Source: Methanolacinia petrolearia DSM 11571
GTDB lineage: Archaea > Halobacteriota > Methanomicrobia > Methanomicrobiales > Methanomicrobiaceae
DNA length: 64,000 bases
NCBI RefSeq assembly: GCF_000147875.1
Contig: NC_014507.1
Coordinates: 372,001 to 436,000 of the forward strand
Direction of reading: 5' to 3'
Under the pieces are notes generated by a model, which was given only the letters and a program-made list of their open reading frames with translations, did no database searches and had not been told where the DNA came from. Positions 54,813 to 63,990 of the stretch are shown piece by piece. Position 1 is the stretch's first letter, and every line of letters starts with the position of its first letter. A program made the translations under genes and the position numbers.

Positions 54813-55484
54813 ATGAAGGAGACATTGAACCGGAAATACCTGTTGGTTGTAGTAATTGTAGTATCGTTAATAATTGTAGCCGCAGCTGTGTCAGTATCGA
54901 TTGAAGAGCAGCAGTCCCCTGCAGATTCCGGCTCCGTTCTCCATGCAGTAGACGTCCTCCCTGAAAGCGGCGATTTCGGTGAAGGTGTCGAATTGTCTTA
55001 CGGCCATATCGAAGATTGGGAAAGCGTTATCAATTCAATGAACAGTCCTCTCCTGCAGGGCACGATGATAGGATATAATCCTGAAGATCGACAGATGATT
55101 GAAGAATCAAACCGGAAATGGATCAGCGATACCTCGGAGCTCCTCGATCATGGAGTTATCGATTTGGCAAAGGTTTCATACGTTCTCTACGACAATTCGG
55201 GAGAGGTCTCGGATCTCACAAGTGCTGATATTTATGCCTTCAATGAAACGGAGGGTGCGGAATGGTACCTCGATAAAATAGTCTCCGGGAAATCTGAAGA
55301 GGGATCATACATGGAAAGCGTAGAAGGCCCCTGGGCTGAAGCATTTTCACCGAATTCTCCGTGGGGTGGGAGCGATATCTATTATGTCCGGTGTTCGAAC
55401 ATAGTTTTCAGTACATTTTCGACCGACGGAGATCTCTCCCGTGATATGGCCGAAAAGATTGCCGGGAGAGTTGCTTTGGCTTAA
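54813..55484 (+). CDS. Membrane-anchored extracytoplasmic protein, unknown
   Basis: 223 residues from ATG 54813, or 230 from ATG 54792; the GGAGGAGA between them is too close to 54813, so the upstream start is also possible. One membrane helix (about 10-30), then a mixed alpha/beta extracytoplasmic domain with Trp-rich motifs (HIEDWESVINSMNS, EGAEWYLDKIV, GPWAEAFSPNSPWGGSD). The family is not recognised. It has its own promoter region (TATA-like AAAAATATAATC near 54722). No link to the BCAA operon is implied. Confidence 0.65.
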   Translation: MKETLNRKYLLVVVIVVSLIIVAAAVSVSIEEQQSPADSGSVLHAVDVLPESGDFGEGVELSYGHIEDWESVINSMNSPLLQGTMIGYNPEDRQMIEESNRKWISDTSELLDHGVIDLAKVSYVLYDNSGEVSDLTSADIYAFNETEGAEWYLDKIVSGKSEEGSYMESVEGPWAEAFSPNSPWGGSDIYYVRCSNIVFSTFSTDGDLSRDMAEKIAGRVALA

Positions 55485-55735
55485 GAATGATTGGATTATG
55501 CATAAAATAGACTGAATCTTATCACTTTGTATTTTTTCAAGGTTGCAACTGCTAAAAATATTGTTTTCTTGTGAGTACAAAAAAGCAATTATCGGAAACC
55601 CATATAGTAACACTTTTAACAATTTATGTATTATCTCTCGATAGGTGGATGCGAATTATTGTCTGCCGCATACGATTCAGTCATATGAATTCGATTTAAT
55701 ATGCCTGAATCTGTCCTGGAATGGAGATGATAAAA

Positions 55736-56818
55736 ATGAATTATAATCGTTTAAGATGGTTATTCTGTATTTGTCTGGCACTCGTCCTGTGTGCACCTGC
55801 GGTTTCAGCATCGACAAATGCATATCATATGGAAGCGCTTGGGGAATTTGCTGCAACTATTGCAATGGACGAGATTGATTTTGATTATGGCGATTCCGAT
55901 GTCGTAGTACTTACAGATGCGGGTCGTGTAGTTGTAGACGGTCAGACTACAGAGAAGGTGATTTCAGGGATTACCAAAGTCTCAGGCCTTCAGAACGGTG
56001 ACAGCACATTATTCCAGATAAACCGTGCTGACTGGAAGGATCTCTGGTTCTATTTCTATAATAGGGATACAGGAAAAGGACTGTACCTTGTGCCTAAAGA
56101 GGGTTATTTCAGGCTCACCGATGCAGCAGTGGAGTCATTGCCTCCTGAAAATGCCTTCTCAACTATAGAAGTGGTTTCCGGAGATATCTACCAGATGCTT
56201 GAAGATACAAATGCCGGGAACAAAACACAGGAAGTACTTGGTGCTGATGCATTCTCTCTCCTCTCTCTGGCGAATGCATGGGCATACGGAGCCCCGTACG
56301 ATCTGATGAATGCGGCCTCGCTCCATAATCATTTCTGCCCCGGGGTATCAAGCGGGTACATTCTTGCAAAGTATGTAGAGGAGAACATGCCGCTGACTGA
56401 TGAGACGTCATACGTTGTTGTATCGTGCCCGACATGGTGCAAAGAGGATATATATAATGTTCTCTGGGATATGACTCCCGGAAAGGGAGGAGTGGATACT
56501 TCGGCTGTATTTACGAATGAAGACCAGACATACCTGACGGAAAAATATGGTATCCGTCCTGCAGGAATATTTGTTCTCTGGAACAGTCAGGAGAACAGCG
56601 GGAAAGGTATCGCTCTGGGATTCCGGTTTGACGATTCAGAGTGGACCGGTCCTTCCTGGGGGAGTAAAATATACCAGACCGTGGATATGGTGCAGAATCT
56701 TAATAATCCTGGTGATTATGTCGAAGTGATGGAAGAGTTTACGGTAGATGCTGATCTGCTGGCCGAACTTGAGAATCCGCTGAACAATCCGTATGAAGTT
56801 GTAGGAATGATGGATTAA
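55736..56818 (+). CDS. Exported FmdE-domain protein
   Basis: 360 residues from ATG 55736, chosen because GGAGATGA precedes it at the right spacing. A signal peptide (core about 8-25, ending VSAST) leads to an FmdE-like domain with LHNHFCPGVSSGYILAKYV (about 192-210), and later CPTWCKEDIYN. FmdE-type proteins are metal-binding relatives of the formylmethanofuran dehydrogenase E subunit; exported ones are seen in methanogens and may bind or process metals or a tetrapyrrole outside the cell. Exact role unknown; it stands alone between two unrelated genes. Confidence 0.8.
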   Translation: MNYNRLRWLFCICLALVLCAPAVSASTNAYHMEALGEFAATIAMDEIDFDYGDSDVVVLTDAGRVVVDGQTTEKVISGITKVSGLQNGDSTLFQINRADWKDLWFYFYNRDTGKGLYLVPKEGYFRLTDAAVESLPPENAFSTIEVVSGDIYQMLEDTNAGNKTQEVLGADAFSLLSLANAWAYGAPYDLMNAASLHNHFCPGVSSGYILAKYVEENMPLTDETSYVVVSCPTWCKEDIYNVLWDMTPGKGGVDTSAVFTNEDQTYLTEKYGIRPAGIFVLWNSQENSGKGIALGFRFDDSEWTGPSWGSKIYQTVDMVQNLNNPGDYVEVMEEFTVDADLLAELENPLNNPYEVVGMMD

Positions 56819-56917
56819 GACCAATTATCTTTTTTCCGGATATGGCAGAGGAATTTCTGTTTAAAATTATAATGTCTCTTTTTTGGTTGGATTTTCTGGT
56901 TTAGATTAAAAAAGGGA

Positions 56918-58417
56918 TTAAATCATCCCGCCTATGATCTCCGTCTCCGGCCCTTCCTCAAGATAATCCGGGTGTATCTCCTGTTTTACAATGAGCGAGA
57001 GGATCAGTACCGCAATTGATAGTATAAATGCTCCGAGGAATGCAAGATCGAATCCTGATGAAAGAACTTCGAGTTTCATATTTACTGGTGCTTCGGTGGT
57101 GACACCCCTGTGTTCGGCAATAAGCGAGACACCCTGCAGGAAGATGAGGTTGAATATTGCAATGCCTATCGTCAGCGGGGCGAATCTCTCAAGGCTCGTC
57201 AGACTCGAAACCATTCCCTGATACTGCTTTCCTACCGAATTCATGATCATATTCGAGATCGGTGTGACCATCAGCCCCAGGCCGAAACCGATCAGCATGA
57301 GGCAGCCAACCACAAATGCAGTGGTCGTATCTGCGTGAAGGTGAGTGATAAAGTAGTAACCGAGGAGGATCACGAATCCCGCTGCGATGCAGAGCGGTCT
57401 TCCTCCTGTTCTGTTGAATAATGCACCTGCAAGCAGTCCGGAGATCATCATTGCAAACGACAGCGATGTAAGTATCAGGCCGGCGGTGGATGAATCGAAT
57501 CCCTGAACGTATTCGAGATAGAACGGCAGCAGATAGTTGATTCCCGAGAAGCTCAGGAATAAGAGGACGAACAGAAGGTTCGAGAGGAAGAAGTTTTTCT
57601 TCCTGAAGAGCCTGAGTTCAAGAAGCGGCTCGGTGACCTTCAGTTCGTTCCAGACGAAACCTGCGAGAGAAACAACTGCAATTATCATAGTAGCGATTAT
57701 CGCAGGAGATGTCCACCCCAGCTCCTGTCCCTCCGATATTGCAAATAGAAGCGATGCAAGGCCGAAGAAGATGAGCAGGCCGCCTTTTTTGTCGAATCCG
57801 GAGAGATCGCGATCTTTGCCTGTTACTGTTGACGGGATTACCTTCGCACCAAGCAGAACCGCTATGATTCCTATAGGGACGTTGATGAAGAATATCCAGT
57901 GCCACGAGAGATACTGTGTCAGAATACCTCCGACAGTCGGGCCGATCGCCATTCCGAGCGCCGCAACGGTCATTATTATTCCCATTGCCTTTCCCTTCAT
58001 GCTCATCGGGATGAAGGCGGTAACCATTGCGGGAGCGATGGCTGTTATCATCGCGCCGCCTACCGCCTGGAAGATTCTTGATCCGACAAGGGATCCGAAC
58101 GAATCAAGGAGATCCGGGAGAAAACCGCACGCAAAGGAACCAACTGTAAAGACAATGAATCCTGTCAGGAATATTTTCTTAAATCCTATTATGTCCGAGA
58201 TCTTCCCGAATATGAGGACGCAGCCGGCCATTACGAGAAGGTATGCTGTCGCAACCCAGCTGACTGTGCTCGAGGAGATGTCGAAGGATTCGGAGATCGT
58301 CGGAAGGGCGATATTGACGATTGTCCCGTCTATTGAGGACATGAATATTGCAAGCGATATTGCAATTATCAGGAGGCTGTAACTTTTGCCTGATGATCTT
58401 TCCGGGGAATCTTTCAT
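56918..58417 (-). CDS. MFS drug exporter, DHA2 (EmrB/QacA) family
   Basis: 499 residues, fourteen predicted membrane helices, the DHA2 length. Family motifs: SSIDGTIVNIALPTI in helix 1, SDIIGFKKIFLTG after helix 2 (motif A-like), and IAPAMVTAFIPMSMKGKAMGI with GPTVGGILTQYLSWHWIFFINVPIG (motif C, the antiporter signature). It exports hydrophobic cations or drugs in exchange for protons. Substrate unknown. It stands alone; no regulator gene is beside it. Confidence 0.92.
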   Translation of the reverse strand: MKDSPERSSGKSYSLLIIAISLAIFMSSIDGTIVNIALPTISESFDISSSTVSWVATAYLLVMAGCVLIFGKISDIIGFKKIFLTGFIVFTVGSFACGFLPDLLDSFGSLVGSRIFQAVGGAMITAIAPAMVTAFIPMSMKGKAMGIIMTVAALGMAIGPTVGGILTQYLSWHWIFFINVPIGIIAVLLGAKVIPSTVTGKDRDLSGFDKKGGLLIFFGLASLLFAISEGQELGWTSPAIIATMIIAVVSLAGFVWNELKVTEPLLELRLFRKKNFFLSNLLFVLLFLSFSGINYLLPFYLEYVQGFDSSTAGLILTSLSFAMMISGLLAGALFNRTGGRPLCIAAGFVILLGYYFITHLHADTTTAFVVGCLMLIGFGLGLMVTPISNMIMNSVGKQYQGMVSSLTSLERFAPLTIGIAIFNLIFLQGVSLIAEHRGVTTEAPVNMKLEVLSSGFDLAFLGAFILSIAVLILSLIVKQEIHPDYLEEGPETEIIGGMI

Positions 58418-58652
58418 AATTGAGTTATCAGGGCAGGCTTAAAATAAATTTCTTATTAATTTTGTGATGCGTACAACCCTGAAAAACGGAAGAAATTTAT
58501 TATCCTGAATCTTTTTTTCGGGTGCCTTTTTTGGATAATCAACTGTTGAAGGCATGAATTTTAGTTTCCAGGTATTTCATAATATTTTCAGGGCTTTCCT
58601 TATACCGGCCGAATATCAGAAAGAAGATCAGAACATGACAGGAGGTGACTAT

Positions 58653-58742
58653 GTGATTTCCGGAATAAATGCAGAAAAACTCTCGGAAGATGAGTACAGA
58701 AGAATATCCCAGATGTTCCAGTACCGCAGAAGAGACAGGTAA
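58653..58742 (+). CDS. Possible 29-residue basic peptide
   Basis: A strong GGAGGTGA is followed by CTAT and GTG 58653, giving an ORF rich in Arg and Glu that ends YRRRDR. The frame is open back to 58554 but the strong ribosome-binding site lies inside it, which favours the short form. No homologue is known to me. It could be a small regulatory protein or chance. Confidence 0.3.
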   Translation: MISGINAEKLSEDEYRRISQMFQYRRRDR

Positions 58743-58903
58743 TTTTCAATCCAGAGCCACAGGAAATTTTCTCCATCAATCGCCGTAAGCGGACAGGCGT
58801 TTATCTTTTTTTCCATGTTTCACTTTCGGGTTCTATAATACCCATTTATCATGTTCATAAAGAATCATTATGTAACGGGTATGATAACCTTGGAGACCTG
58901 AAT

Positions 58904-59425
58904 ATGAAAAATAATGCTAAAACATGCCAGAGCTGCGGGATGCCTATGACCAAACCGGAAGACTTCGGTACAGAAGCCGACGGGTCGCCCTCTGTCGAGT
59001 ACTGCATGTACTGTTATCAGAACGGATCTTTTACAGAACCGGATATTACAATGGAAGAGATGGCTGAAAAGGGCGGGGCGATTATGTCGCAGATGTTCGA
59101 GATCCCTGCCGAGAAGGCTGTCGGCTTTGCAAAAGAGCAGCTTTCATGCCTGAAAAGATGGGCGGGACGGGAGATTAAGACCTGCGAGAGCTGTGGAATG
59201 CCACTCGCCAGGGACGAAGATTACGGAACCGAAGAAAACGGATCTAAGAGCAGTAAATATTGTATTTATTGTTATAAGGATGGAAAATTTATCGAACCTG
59301 ATCTCACAAAGGAGGAGGCTGTTGAAAAGTACGCCCCGATGATGGCGGAACATCTCGGTATGCCCCTGGAAAAGGCAAAGATGATGGTGAACAGCTATCT
59401 TTCGAGCCTTCCGAGATGGCAGTGA
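58904..59425 (+). CDS. Duplicated zinc-ribbon protein (Zn_ribbon_2 type)
   Basis: 173 residues, two copies of one unit (about 5-85 and 92-170). Each has CxSCGMPxxxxxDFGTExxGS followed by YCxYCYxxGxF and a helix: CQSCGMPMTKPEDFGTEADG then YCMYCYQNGSF, and CESCGMPLARDEDYGTEENG then YCIYCYKDGKF. Four Cys per unit bind zinc. The short C-terminal helices probably dimerise. Function of this family is unknown; such proteins are often encoded near efflux or stress genes. The gene has its own AT-rich promoter and is followed 49 bp later by a single-unit relative. Confidence 0.85.
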   Translation: MKNNAKTCQSCGMPMTKPEDFGTEADGSPSVEYCMYCYQNGSFTEPDITMEEMAEKGGAIMSQMFEIPAEKAVGFAKEQLSCLKRWAGREIKTCESCGMPLARDEDYGTEENGSKSSKYCIYCYKDGKFIEPDLTKEEAVEKYAPMMAEHLGMPLEKAKMMVNSYLSSLPRWQ

Positions 59426-59474
59426 TAGTATCACCTTACAATCTTTTTTATAGACAGAGGGTTTTCTATCTCAT

Positions 59475-59798
59475 ATGGAGATCCCTGAGGATTATATAGG
59501 GTACACCTGCTCGGTCATAAAGAAGCATTTCGAAGGCCCATTCTGCCAGAGTTGCGGTCTGCCGATGAAGTGCGAGGGGGATTTCGGGACGGAAGAAGAC
59601 GGTTCTCCCTCGGCCGATTACTGCCGCTCATGCTACTGGAAAGGGGAGTTCGTTATGCCGACCCTTACATTCGAGGAGATGAAGGTCAGGTGTGCGGAGA
59701 GGATGGCGGAGAGCGGGTTCGTGACATACGAAGACGCCCTTGACATGATGTCAAGACTGCTTCCGACACTCAAGCGCTGGAGAGTGAATGAAATCTGA
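59475..59798 (+). CDS. Single-unit zinc-ribbon protein (Zn_ribbon_2 type)
   Basis: 107 residues with an extra N-terminus (about 1-22), then CQSCGLPMKCEGDFGTEEDG and YCRSCYWKGEFVMP, the same unit as in the upstream gene, and a C-terminal helix ending PTLKRW, a motif also ending both upstream units. It is probably descended from the tandem gene by duplication. Four Cys should bind one zinc. Role unknown; it converges on 59801-60070 with a gap of 2 bp. Confidence 0.82.
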   Translation: MEIPEDYIGYTCSVIKKHFEGPFCQSCGLPMKCEGDFGTEEDGSPSADYCRSCYWKGEFVMPTLTFEEMKVRCAERMAESGFVTYEDALDMMSRLLPTLKRWRVNEI

Positions 59799-59800
59799 AT

Positions 59801-60070
59801 TCACCAGCGGAATTTTCTGTGTTTTTCTTCCATCTCTTCTGTCGTGAGCAGTTCGTATGAGTGTATTCCGTTGTCTTTGTCAAACTCCACGTCAAGGAGA
59901 AGTCCTGCTCCTGTATGATGAAATTCTGCGGAGACAGGATCGGATCCTCTCTGGACATAGCCGAGATTTATCAGCCTTTTCTGCAGTTCCTGAAAATCTT
60001 CCGTGGAACATTTTTCGAAAAGATTTTCAGTCTTTTTCCTTACCGTATCCCTGCCTAAATATTCTTTCAT
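59801..60070 (-). CDS. Small unknown cytoplasmic protein
   Basis: 89 residues, no signal peptide or membrane helix. An N-terminal helical half (about 1-50) is followed by two strands and an acidic-basic C-terminal helix. It resembles small archaeal hypothetical proteins but I cannot name a family. ATG 60070 has AT-rich DNA before it and no clear ribosome-binding site. Convergent with the zinc-ribbon gene. Confidence 0.5.
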   Translation of the reverse strand: MKEYLGRDTVRKKTENLFEKCSTEDFQELQKRLINLGYVQRGSDPVSAEFHHTGAGLLLDVEFDKDNGIHSYELLTTEEMEEKHRKFRW

Positions 60071-60166
60071 GGACCGTCCTTTTCAGGTAATAAGATAAAA
60101 TTCTTTTGCCCGCCCTTATGTTTCCCGAAAAAAGGTATTCTATATCATTACGTTGAATAATATCCC

Positions 60167-60598
60167 ATGAATCGAGCCGATATTGCAGAGGAAAATTTCA
60201 AGAGCGGGCTGAACTGTGCACAGTCGGTTCTTATGGCTTTTGCCGGTGATTTCGGTGCCGAACCCGGAACCGCAAGAAGGATTGCAAGAGGATTCGGAAG
60301 CGGAATGGGTACGGGCGATACCTGCGGTGCAGTGTCCGGCGGTGTAATGGCTATCAGCCTTTCTGTCAGCGACGAGGGCGACGCAGCTCTGGCGAAAAAG
60401 AGAACATATGAACTGGTAAGGGAGTTCAAAAAACGTTTTTCAAAAGAGACAGGCTCCCTCATGTGCCGCAATCTTTTGGGATACGACATAAACAATCACG
60501 AAATAATGAAGAGCATCCCTGCCGAAAAGCTGCCGAAATCTGTTTGCATAGAATACGTTCGCTTGGCGGCGGGCATTCTGGATGATATGCTGAAGTGA
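60167..60598 (+). CDS. C_GCAxxG_C_C family redox-type protein
   Basis: 143 residues. The family signature of spaced Cys residues is complete: LNCAQSVLMAF (first Cys), then GMGTGDTCGAVSGGVMAI (GTCGAVSG core) and SLMCRNLLG, plus a late Cys in KSVCIEYV. Proteins of this family occur in anaerobes and are thought to bind metal clusters or act in redox chemistry; no function is proven. TATA-like DNA upstream and no neighbour on the same strand suggest a single gene. Confidence 0.88.
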   Translation: MNRADIAEENFKSGLNCAQSVLMAFAGDFGAEPGTARRIARGFGSGMGTGDTCGAVSGGVMAISLSVSDEGDAALAKKRTYELVREFKKRFSKETGSLMCRNLLGYDINNHEIMKSIPAEKLPKSVCIEYVRLAAGILDDMLK

Positions 60599-60612
60599 CG
60601 AATATGAATGAC

Positions 60613-60870
60613 TGGTCCTTTTAAAAAGGGCGTAAGCCCCTGACGGGGCAACCCTGTGCGTAAGTTGCTGTGCAACTTACGCGAATGGTGATAACCCGGC
60701 CTGGACGCTACCCATCCGGGTAGCCTCGGCCGGGAAAACATTTTGAAAGGTACCCGAAAAAACTTTTTGGAGCAAAAGGGGATGCTTGTCCATCCCCTTT
60801 GCGACTTATCACGATAGAGGGGGAGGGTTCAAGGGAGGGGGAAACCTCCCCCTCCCTGTATTCTGATAAA
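60613..60870 (-). repeat. Dispersed GC-rich hairpin repeat, copy c (fills the 334-bp gap)
   Basis: Reverse orientation relative to copy b. Read on the minus strand it gives GGGGATGGACAAGCATCCCC, TTTTGCTCCAAAAAGTTTTTTC, CCGGCCGAGGCTACCCGG, ATGGGTAGCGTCCAGGCCGGG and a perfect CGTAAGTTGC/GCAACTTACG hairpin. It lies between convergent ends of the redox-type gene and ilvD. No gene is present. Confidence 0.8.
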
Positions 60871-60932
60871 ATAGTTTATGTTTTGTTTTAGTATGCAAAA
60901 AGACTCTAAAATTTAAAAAGATCCAAAAAAAA

Positions 60933-62576
60933 TTATTTTAAAACGGCTCCCCTGTTCGCCTGTCCGACCATCTTCGCATAACGTTCGAGAACTCCCCTGA
61001 GCTCCCTCTTTGGTGGAACGTAAGCCTGTCGTCTCTTTTCGATCTCTTCAGGGCTTACCGCAAGATCGAGTCGTCTTTCGTGGAGGTTGATCTCAATTAT
61101 GTCTCCTTCCTTAACGAGACCGATCGGACCACCGGCCATCGCTTCGGGTGCGACGTGGCCGATGCACGGTCCTCTTGTACCGCCGGAGAACCTGCCGTCG
61201 GTGACCAGTGCGACCTTCGTATATCCCATGCCCATTAGTGCAGATGTCGGCGAAAGCATCTCCGGCATTCCCGGTCCCCCGATTGGGCCCTCGTTGCGGA
61301 TGACGAGAACGTCGCCCTCGTTGATCTTTCGTCCCAGGATCGCGTCCATAGACTCTTTTTCATTCCCGAAGACTCTTGCGGGTCCGCTGTGCACCCACAT
61401 GTCGTCGTTTACAGCCGAACATTTGATGACGGCGCCGTCCGGGGCGAGGGTGCCTTTCAGTATCCTGAGCCCTCCTGCTTCATGCACCGGAGTTTCGATC
61501 GTTTTGATAACATTCTCGTCGATATACCTGACCGAACCGGCGATCTCCCCGACCGTCTTTCCCGAGACCGTTCTTACATTCGAAAGAAGAGGGAGAAGCC
61601 GATTGAAAACTGCAGGAATTCCTCCTGCACGGTGGAGTGTCTGCATCGAATGCGGCCCGCCGGGCTGCATGGAGCAGATATGCGGAACCTGCTCGCCGAT
61701 TGCGGTGAACTCGTCGAGTCCGAACGGGATGTCGGCCTCTTCGGCGACGGCCATCAGGTGAAGGACGGTGTTCGTCGATCCGCCGAGAGCCATATCGACT
61801 CTTATTGCATTTCTCATGCTCTCTGCGGTGACAATATTGCGGGGAAGGATGTTCTCCCTGACAAGATCGACAACTCTCTCGCCCGTTTCGTAGGCCAGCC
61901 TCATCTTTTCCGCGTCGACCGCCGGAACAGCTGCACATCCCGGAAGCGACATCCCCATCGCCTCGGTCATGCAGGCCATCGTATTTGCCGTGTATAGTCC
62001 CTGGCAGCTCCCGCATCCGGGCATCGCGGCCTTTTCAAGCTCTGTGAGCTCTTCGTCGCTCATCTTTCCTGCTGCAACCTTTCCCACACCCTCGAATATA
62101 TCGGTAAGCGAGAGTTCGCATCCATGATGGTAGCCGGGGAGCATATTGCCTCCTGTAATGACAATTGCAGGAATATTGCATCTCACTGCAGCCATGAGCA
62201 TTCCCGGAACTATCTTGTCGCAGGTGCATATGCACACGAGCCCGTCGAACCTGTGGGCCTGGATCATCAGTTCCACCGCGTCGGCAACGTTCTCTCTTGA
62301 AGGAAGCGAGTAGGTCATTCCTTCGTGGCCCATCGCGATTCCGTCGCAGATGCCTATTGTATTGAACTCGAATGGGGTTCCGCCTCCTGCGGCAACTCCC
62401 TCGCGGACACGCTCGCCGATCATTCGAAGATGCGTGTGCCCGGGAACTATCGAGTTCCACGAGTTCGCTATGCCTATGAAGGGTTTTTCCATCTCCCGAT
62501 CAGATATCCCGAGGGCCCGGATCAGGGACCTGTTGGCAGCCCTTTCATAACCCGATTTCGCTTCGTCGCTCCGCAT
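60933..62576 (-). CDS. ilvD: Dihydroxy-acid dehydratase
   Basis: 547 residues; dehydrates dihydroxyisovalerate and dihydroxymethylvalerate, third step of valine/isoleucine synthesis. Iron-sulfur ligands: [13 protein letters not shown] and [16 protein letters not shown]; substrate and Mg region: [26 protein letters not shown] near the C-terminus. It begins [23 protein letters not shown], as in the family. It stands apart from the other ilv genes here, next to a repeat. Confidence 0.97.
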   Translation of the reverse strand: MRSDEAKSGYERAANRSLIRALGISDREMEKPFIGIANSWNSIVPGHTHLRMIGERVREGVAAGGGTPFEFNTIGICDGIAMGHEGMTYSLPSRENVADAVELMIQAHRFDGLVCICTCDKIVPGMLMAAVRCNIPAIVITGGNMLPGYHHGCELSLTDIFEGVGKVAAGKMSDEELTELEKAAMPGCGSCQGLYTANTMACMTEAMGMSLPGCAAVPAVDAEKMRLAYETGERVVDLVRENILPRNIVTAESMRNAIRVDMALGGSTNTVLHLMAVAEEADIPFGLDEFTAIGEQVPHICSMQPGGPHSMQTLHRAGGIPAVFNRLLPLLSNVRTVSGKTVGEIAGSVRYIDENVIKTIETPVHEAGGLRILKGTLAPDGAVIKCSAVNDDMWVHSGPARVFGNEKESMDAILGRKINEGDVLVIRNEGPIGGPGMPEMLSPTSALMGMGYTKVALVTDGRFSGGTRGPCIGHVAPEAMAGGPIGLVKEGDIIEINLHERRLDLAVSPEEIEKRRQAYVPPKRELRGVLERYAKMVGQANRGAVLK

Positions 62577-62711
62577 TGTAACCGATCATGATTGGATTGT
62601 AAAATACAAATAAATTCTTGCAGGGGACGGAAAAAGGCCGATCTGGTGCACCCTTCAGGCACTTGCAATAATCTGATAATTATATGAGTTATCGGGTTCC
62701 ACCTGATTTGT

Positions 62712-63224
62712 ATGTGTGGTGAAGAGGAGATCCGTGGATATATAGATCAGATAAAAAACGGAAATCTCCAGGAAAAAAGAGGTGCGGTCGACTCCCTTGC
62801 CGGATGCGGTGAACCTGCCGCAGTCCTGTTATGCGAGTTCATCGAAGAATCCGGTGACAACGATTCGATGTGGTACGCCGCATCGGCACTTGCAAAGATC
62901 GGGGTTGCCGCCATCGGACCGCTCTCGGATCTGCTTAAGAGAACCCCTTCAAGAGATGCAAAAAAGTATGCCGCTGCAGCTCTCGGTGCGATCGGCGAAC
63001 CTTCGATAGACATTCTTCTGGAGATGCTCTCCGGCGACGACAAGGTAGTCAGGGGCTATGCATCGCAGGCTCTTATCCGCGTAGGCGAACCTGCGGTTCA
63101 GCCGTTAAAGGATCTCATAGACAATTCCGACGGAGTTGTCGAAAGATGTGCGGTCCTGACCCTTCACAGGATGGGAACTGTCGAGCCGGAAGCGGTTGAA
63201 AATGTCCTTAGAAAAGATTTCTGA
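62712..63224 (+). CDS. HEAT-repeat protein
   Basis: 170 residues of about four HEAT or PBS-lyase-like helical pairs: EIRGYIDQIKNGNLQEKRGAV, then units carrying AAVLLCEFIEE, AIGPLSDLLKR, SIDILLEMLS and AVQPLKDLID. The repeats often end with ALxxIG. Such proteins are scaffolds; no partner is evident. TATA-like AATTATATGAG lies about 20 bp before ATG 62712, suggesting a short or absent leader. Confidence 0.85.
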   Translation: MCGEEEIRGYIDQIKNGNLQEKRGAVDSLAGCGEPAAVLLCEFIEESGDNDSMWYAASALAKIGVAAIGPLSDLLKRTPSRDAKKYAAAALGAIGEPSIDILLEMLSGDDKVVRGYASQALIRVGEPAVQPLKDLIDNSDGVVERCAVLTLHRMGTVEPEAVENVLRKDF

Positions 63225-63267
63225 AATTTTTTTGGTTTTTTGTTTGAAATATTGTTTTAGTTCCTGT

Positions 63268-63990
63268 TTAATCTTTGATGAGTTTTGAGGATTCGTAATG
63301 CTTCAGGTCTGCTTCCAGCCCGAGCCCTTTTACATATTTCATAAGCTCATCGTGATCCCGTTCGTGATACATATGAGCCGAGACCGAGGTATGCGAGTAC
63401 CATCCGACATCTGCTTTGAGACGGTCCGCGATCATCTTCTGGAGATGGACGAGGGCGTACATGTTCGCCCCGAGTGCGGAGAGCATGTCGTTCGACCTGA
63501 AATCCACGTGCATATTGAGTCTCCCGTCGCGGACGAAGCACTGGATTCTCTGGAGGCACGGCGGATTGTCCGATTGATCGTCTTTCGGGGGAAACCAGGT
63601 GATTGCTTCGGCACGGCGTGAATTGGGCTCGGCTTTGAGTTTCTCTATCAGGTATTCCACCTGGTCGATCCCTTTCCCGTCGCCGTCTCCCCTGAACTCC
63701 GAATCCCCCACCGGATAATCGAAGAGCCGGTCGTGATACGTATATACGAACTCGTTCTCGGTCCCGTTCAGGAGATCGTTTACGTACTGCCTCATCGCCC
63801 CTTCGCCGAACATATTGAAAGGGCTAATCATGTAGTCCTCGAACGGATTTTTAACGTGAATATTCAGCGGCTCGGGAAGTTCTATAGTCTTTTCTCCGTC
63901 TTCTGTGACCAGATATTTCCCGTGCTTCAGGATGGTCTTGATAACCTCTTCATGTGCCTTGCCCAGTGAAAATGCACGTACGTTGAACAC
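63268..63990 (-). CDS. thyA: Thymidylate synthase, archaeal type (N-terminus near window edge)
   Basis: 240 residues from GTG 63990; the true start may lie beyond 64000 because the frame stays open. The catalytic Cys is in NPPCLQRIQCFVRDGRLNMHVDFRSNDMLSA, followed by LVHLQKMIADRL, the pattern of methanogen thymidylate synthases (Cys-Leu instead of bacterial Cys-His). It methylates dUMP to dTMP with a tetrahydromethanopterin or folate donor. The gene is convergent with the HEAT protein. Confidence 0.9.
   Translation of the reverse strand: MFNVRAFSLGKAHEEVIKTILKHGKYLVTEDGEKTIELPEPLNIHVKNPFEDYMISPFNMFGEGAMRQYVNDLLNGTENEFVYTYHDRLFDYPVGDSEFRGDGDGKGIDQVEYLIEKLKAEPNSRRAEAITWFPPKDDQSDNPPCLQRIQCFVRDGRLNMHVDFRSNDMLSALGANMYALVHLQKMIADRLKADVGWYSHTSVSAHMYHERDHDELMKYVKGLGLEADLKHYESSKLIKD

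Noticed and set aside
58554-58652. Upstream part of the 62-codon frame ending at 58742
   Set aside because: The strong GGAGGTGA lies inside it and no ribosome-binding site precedes ATG 58554.
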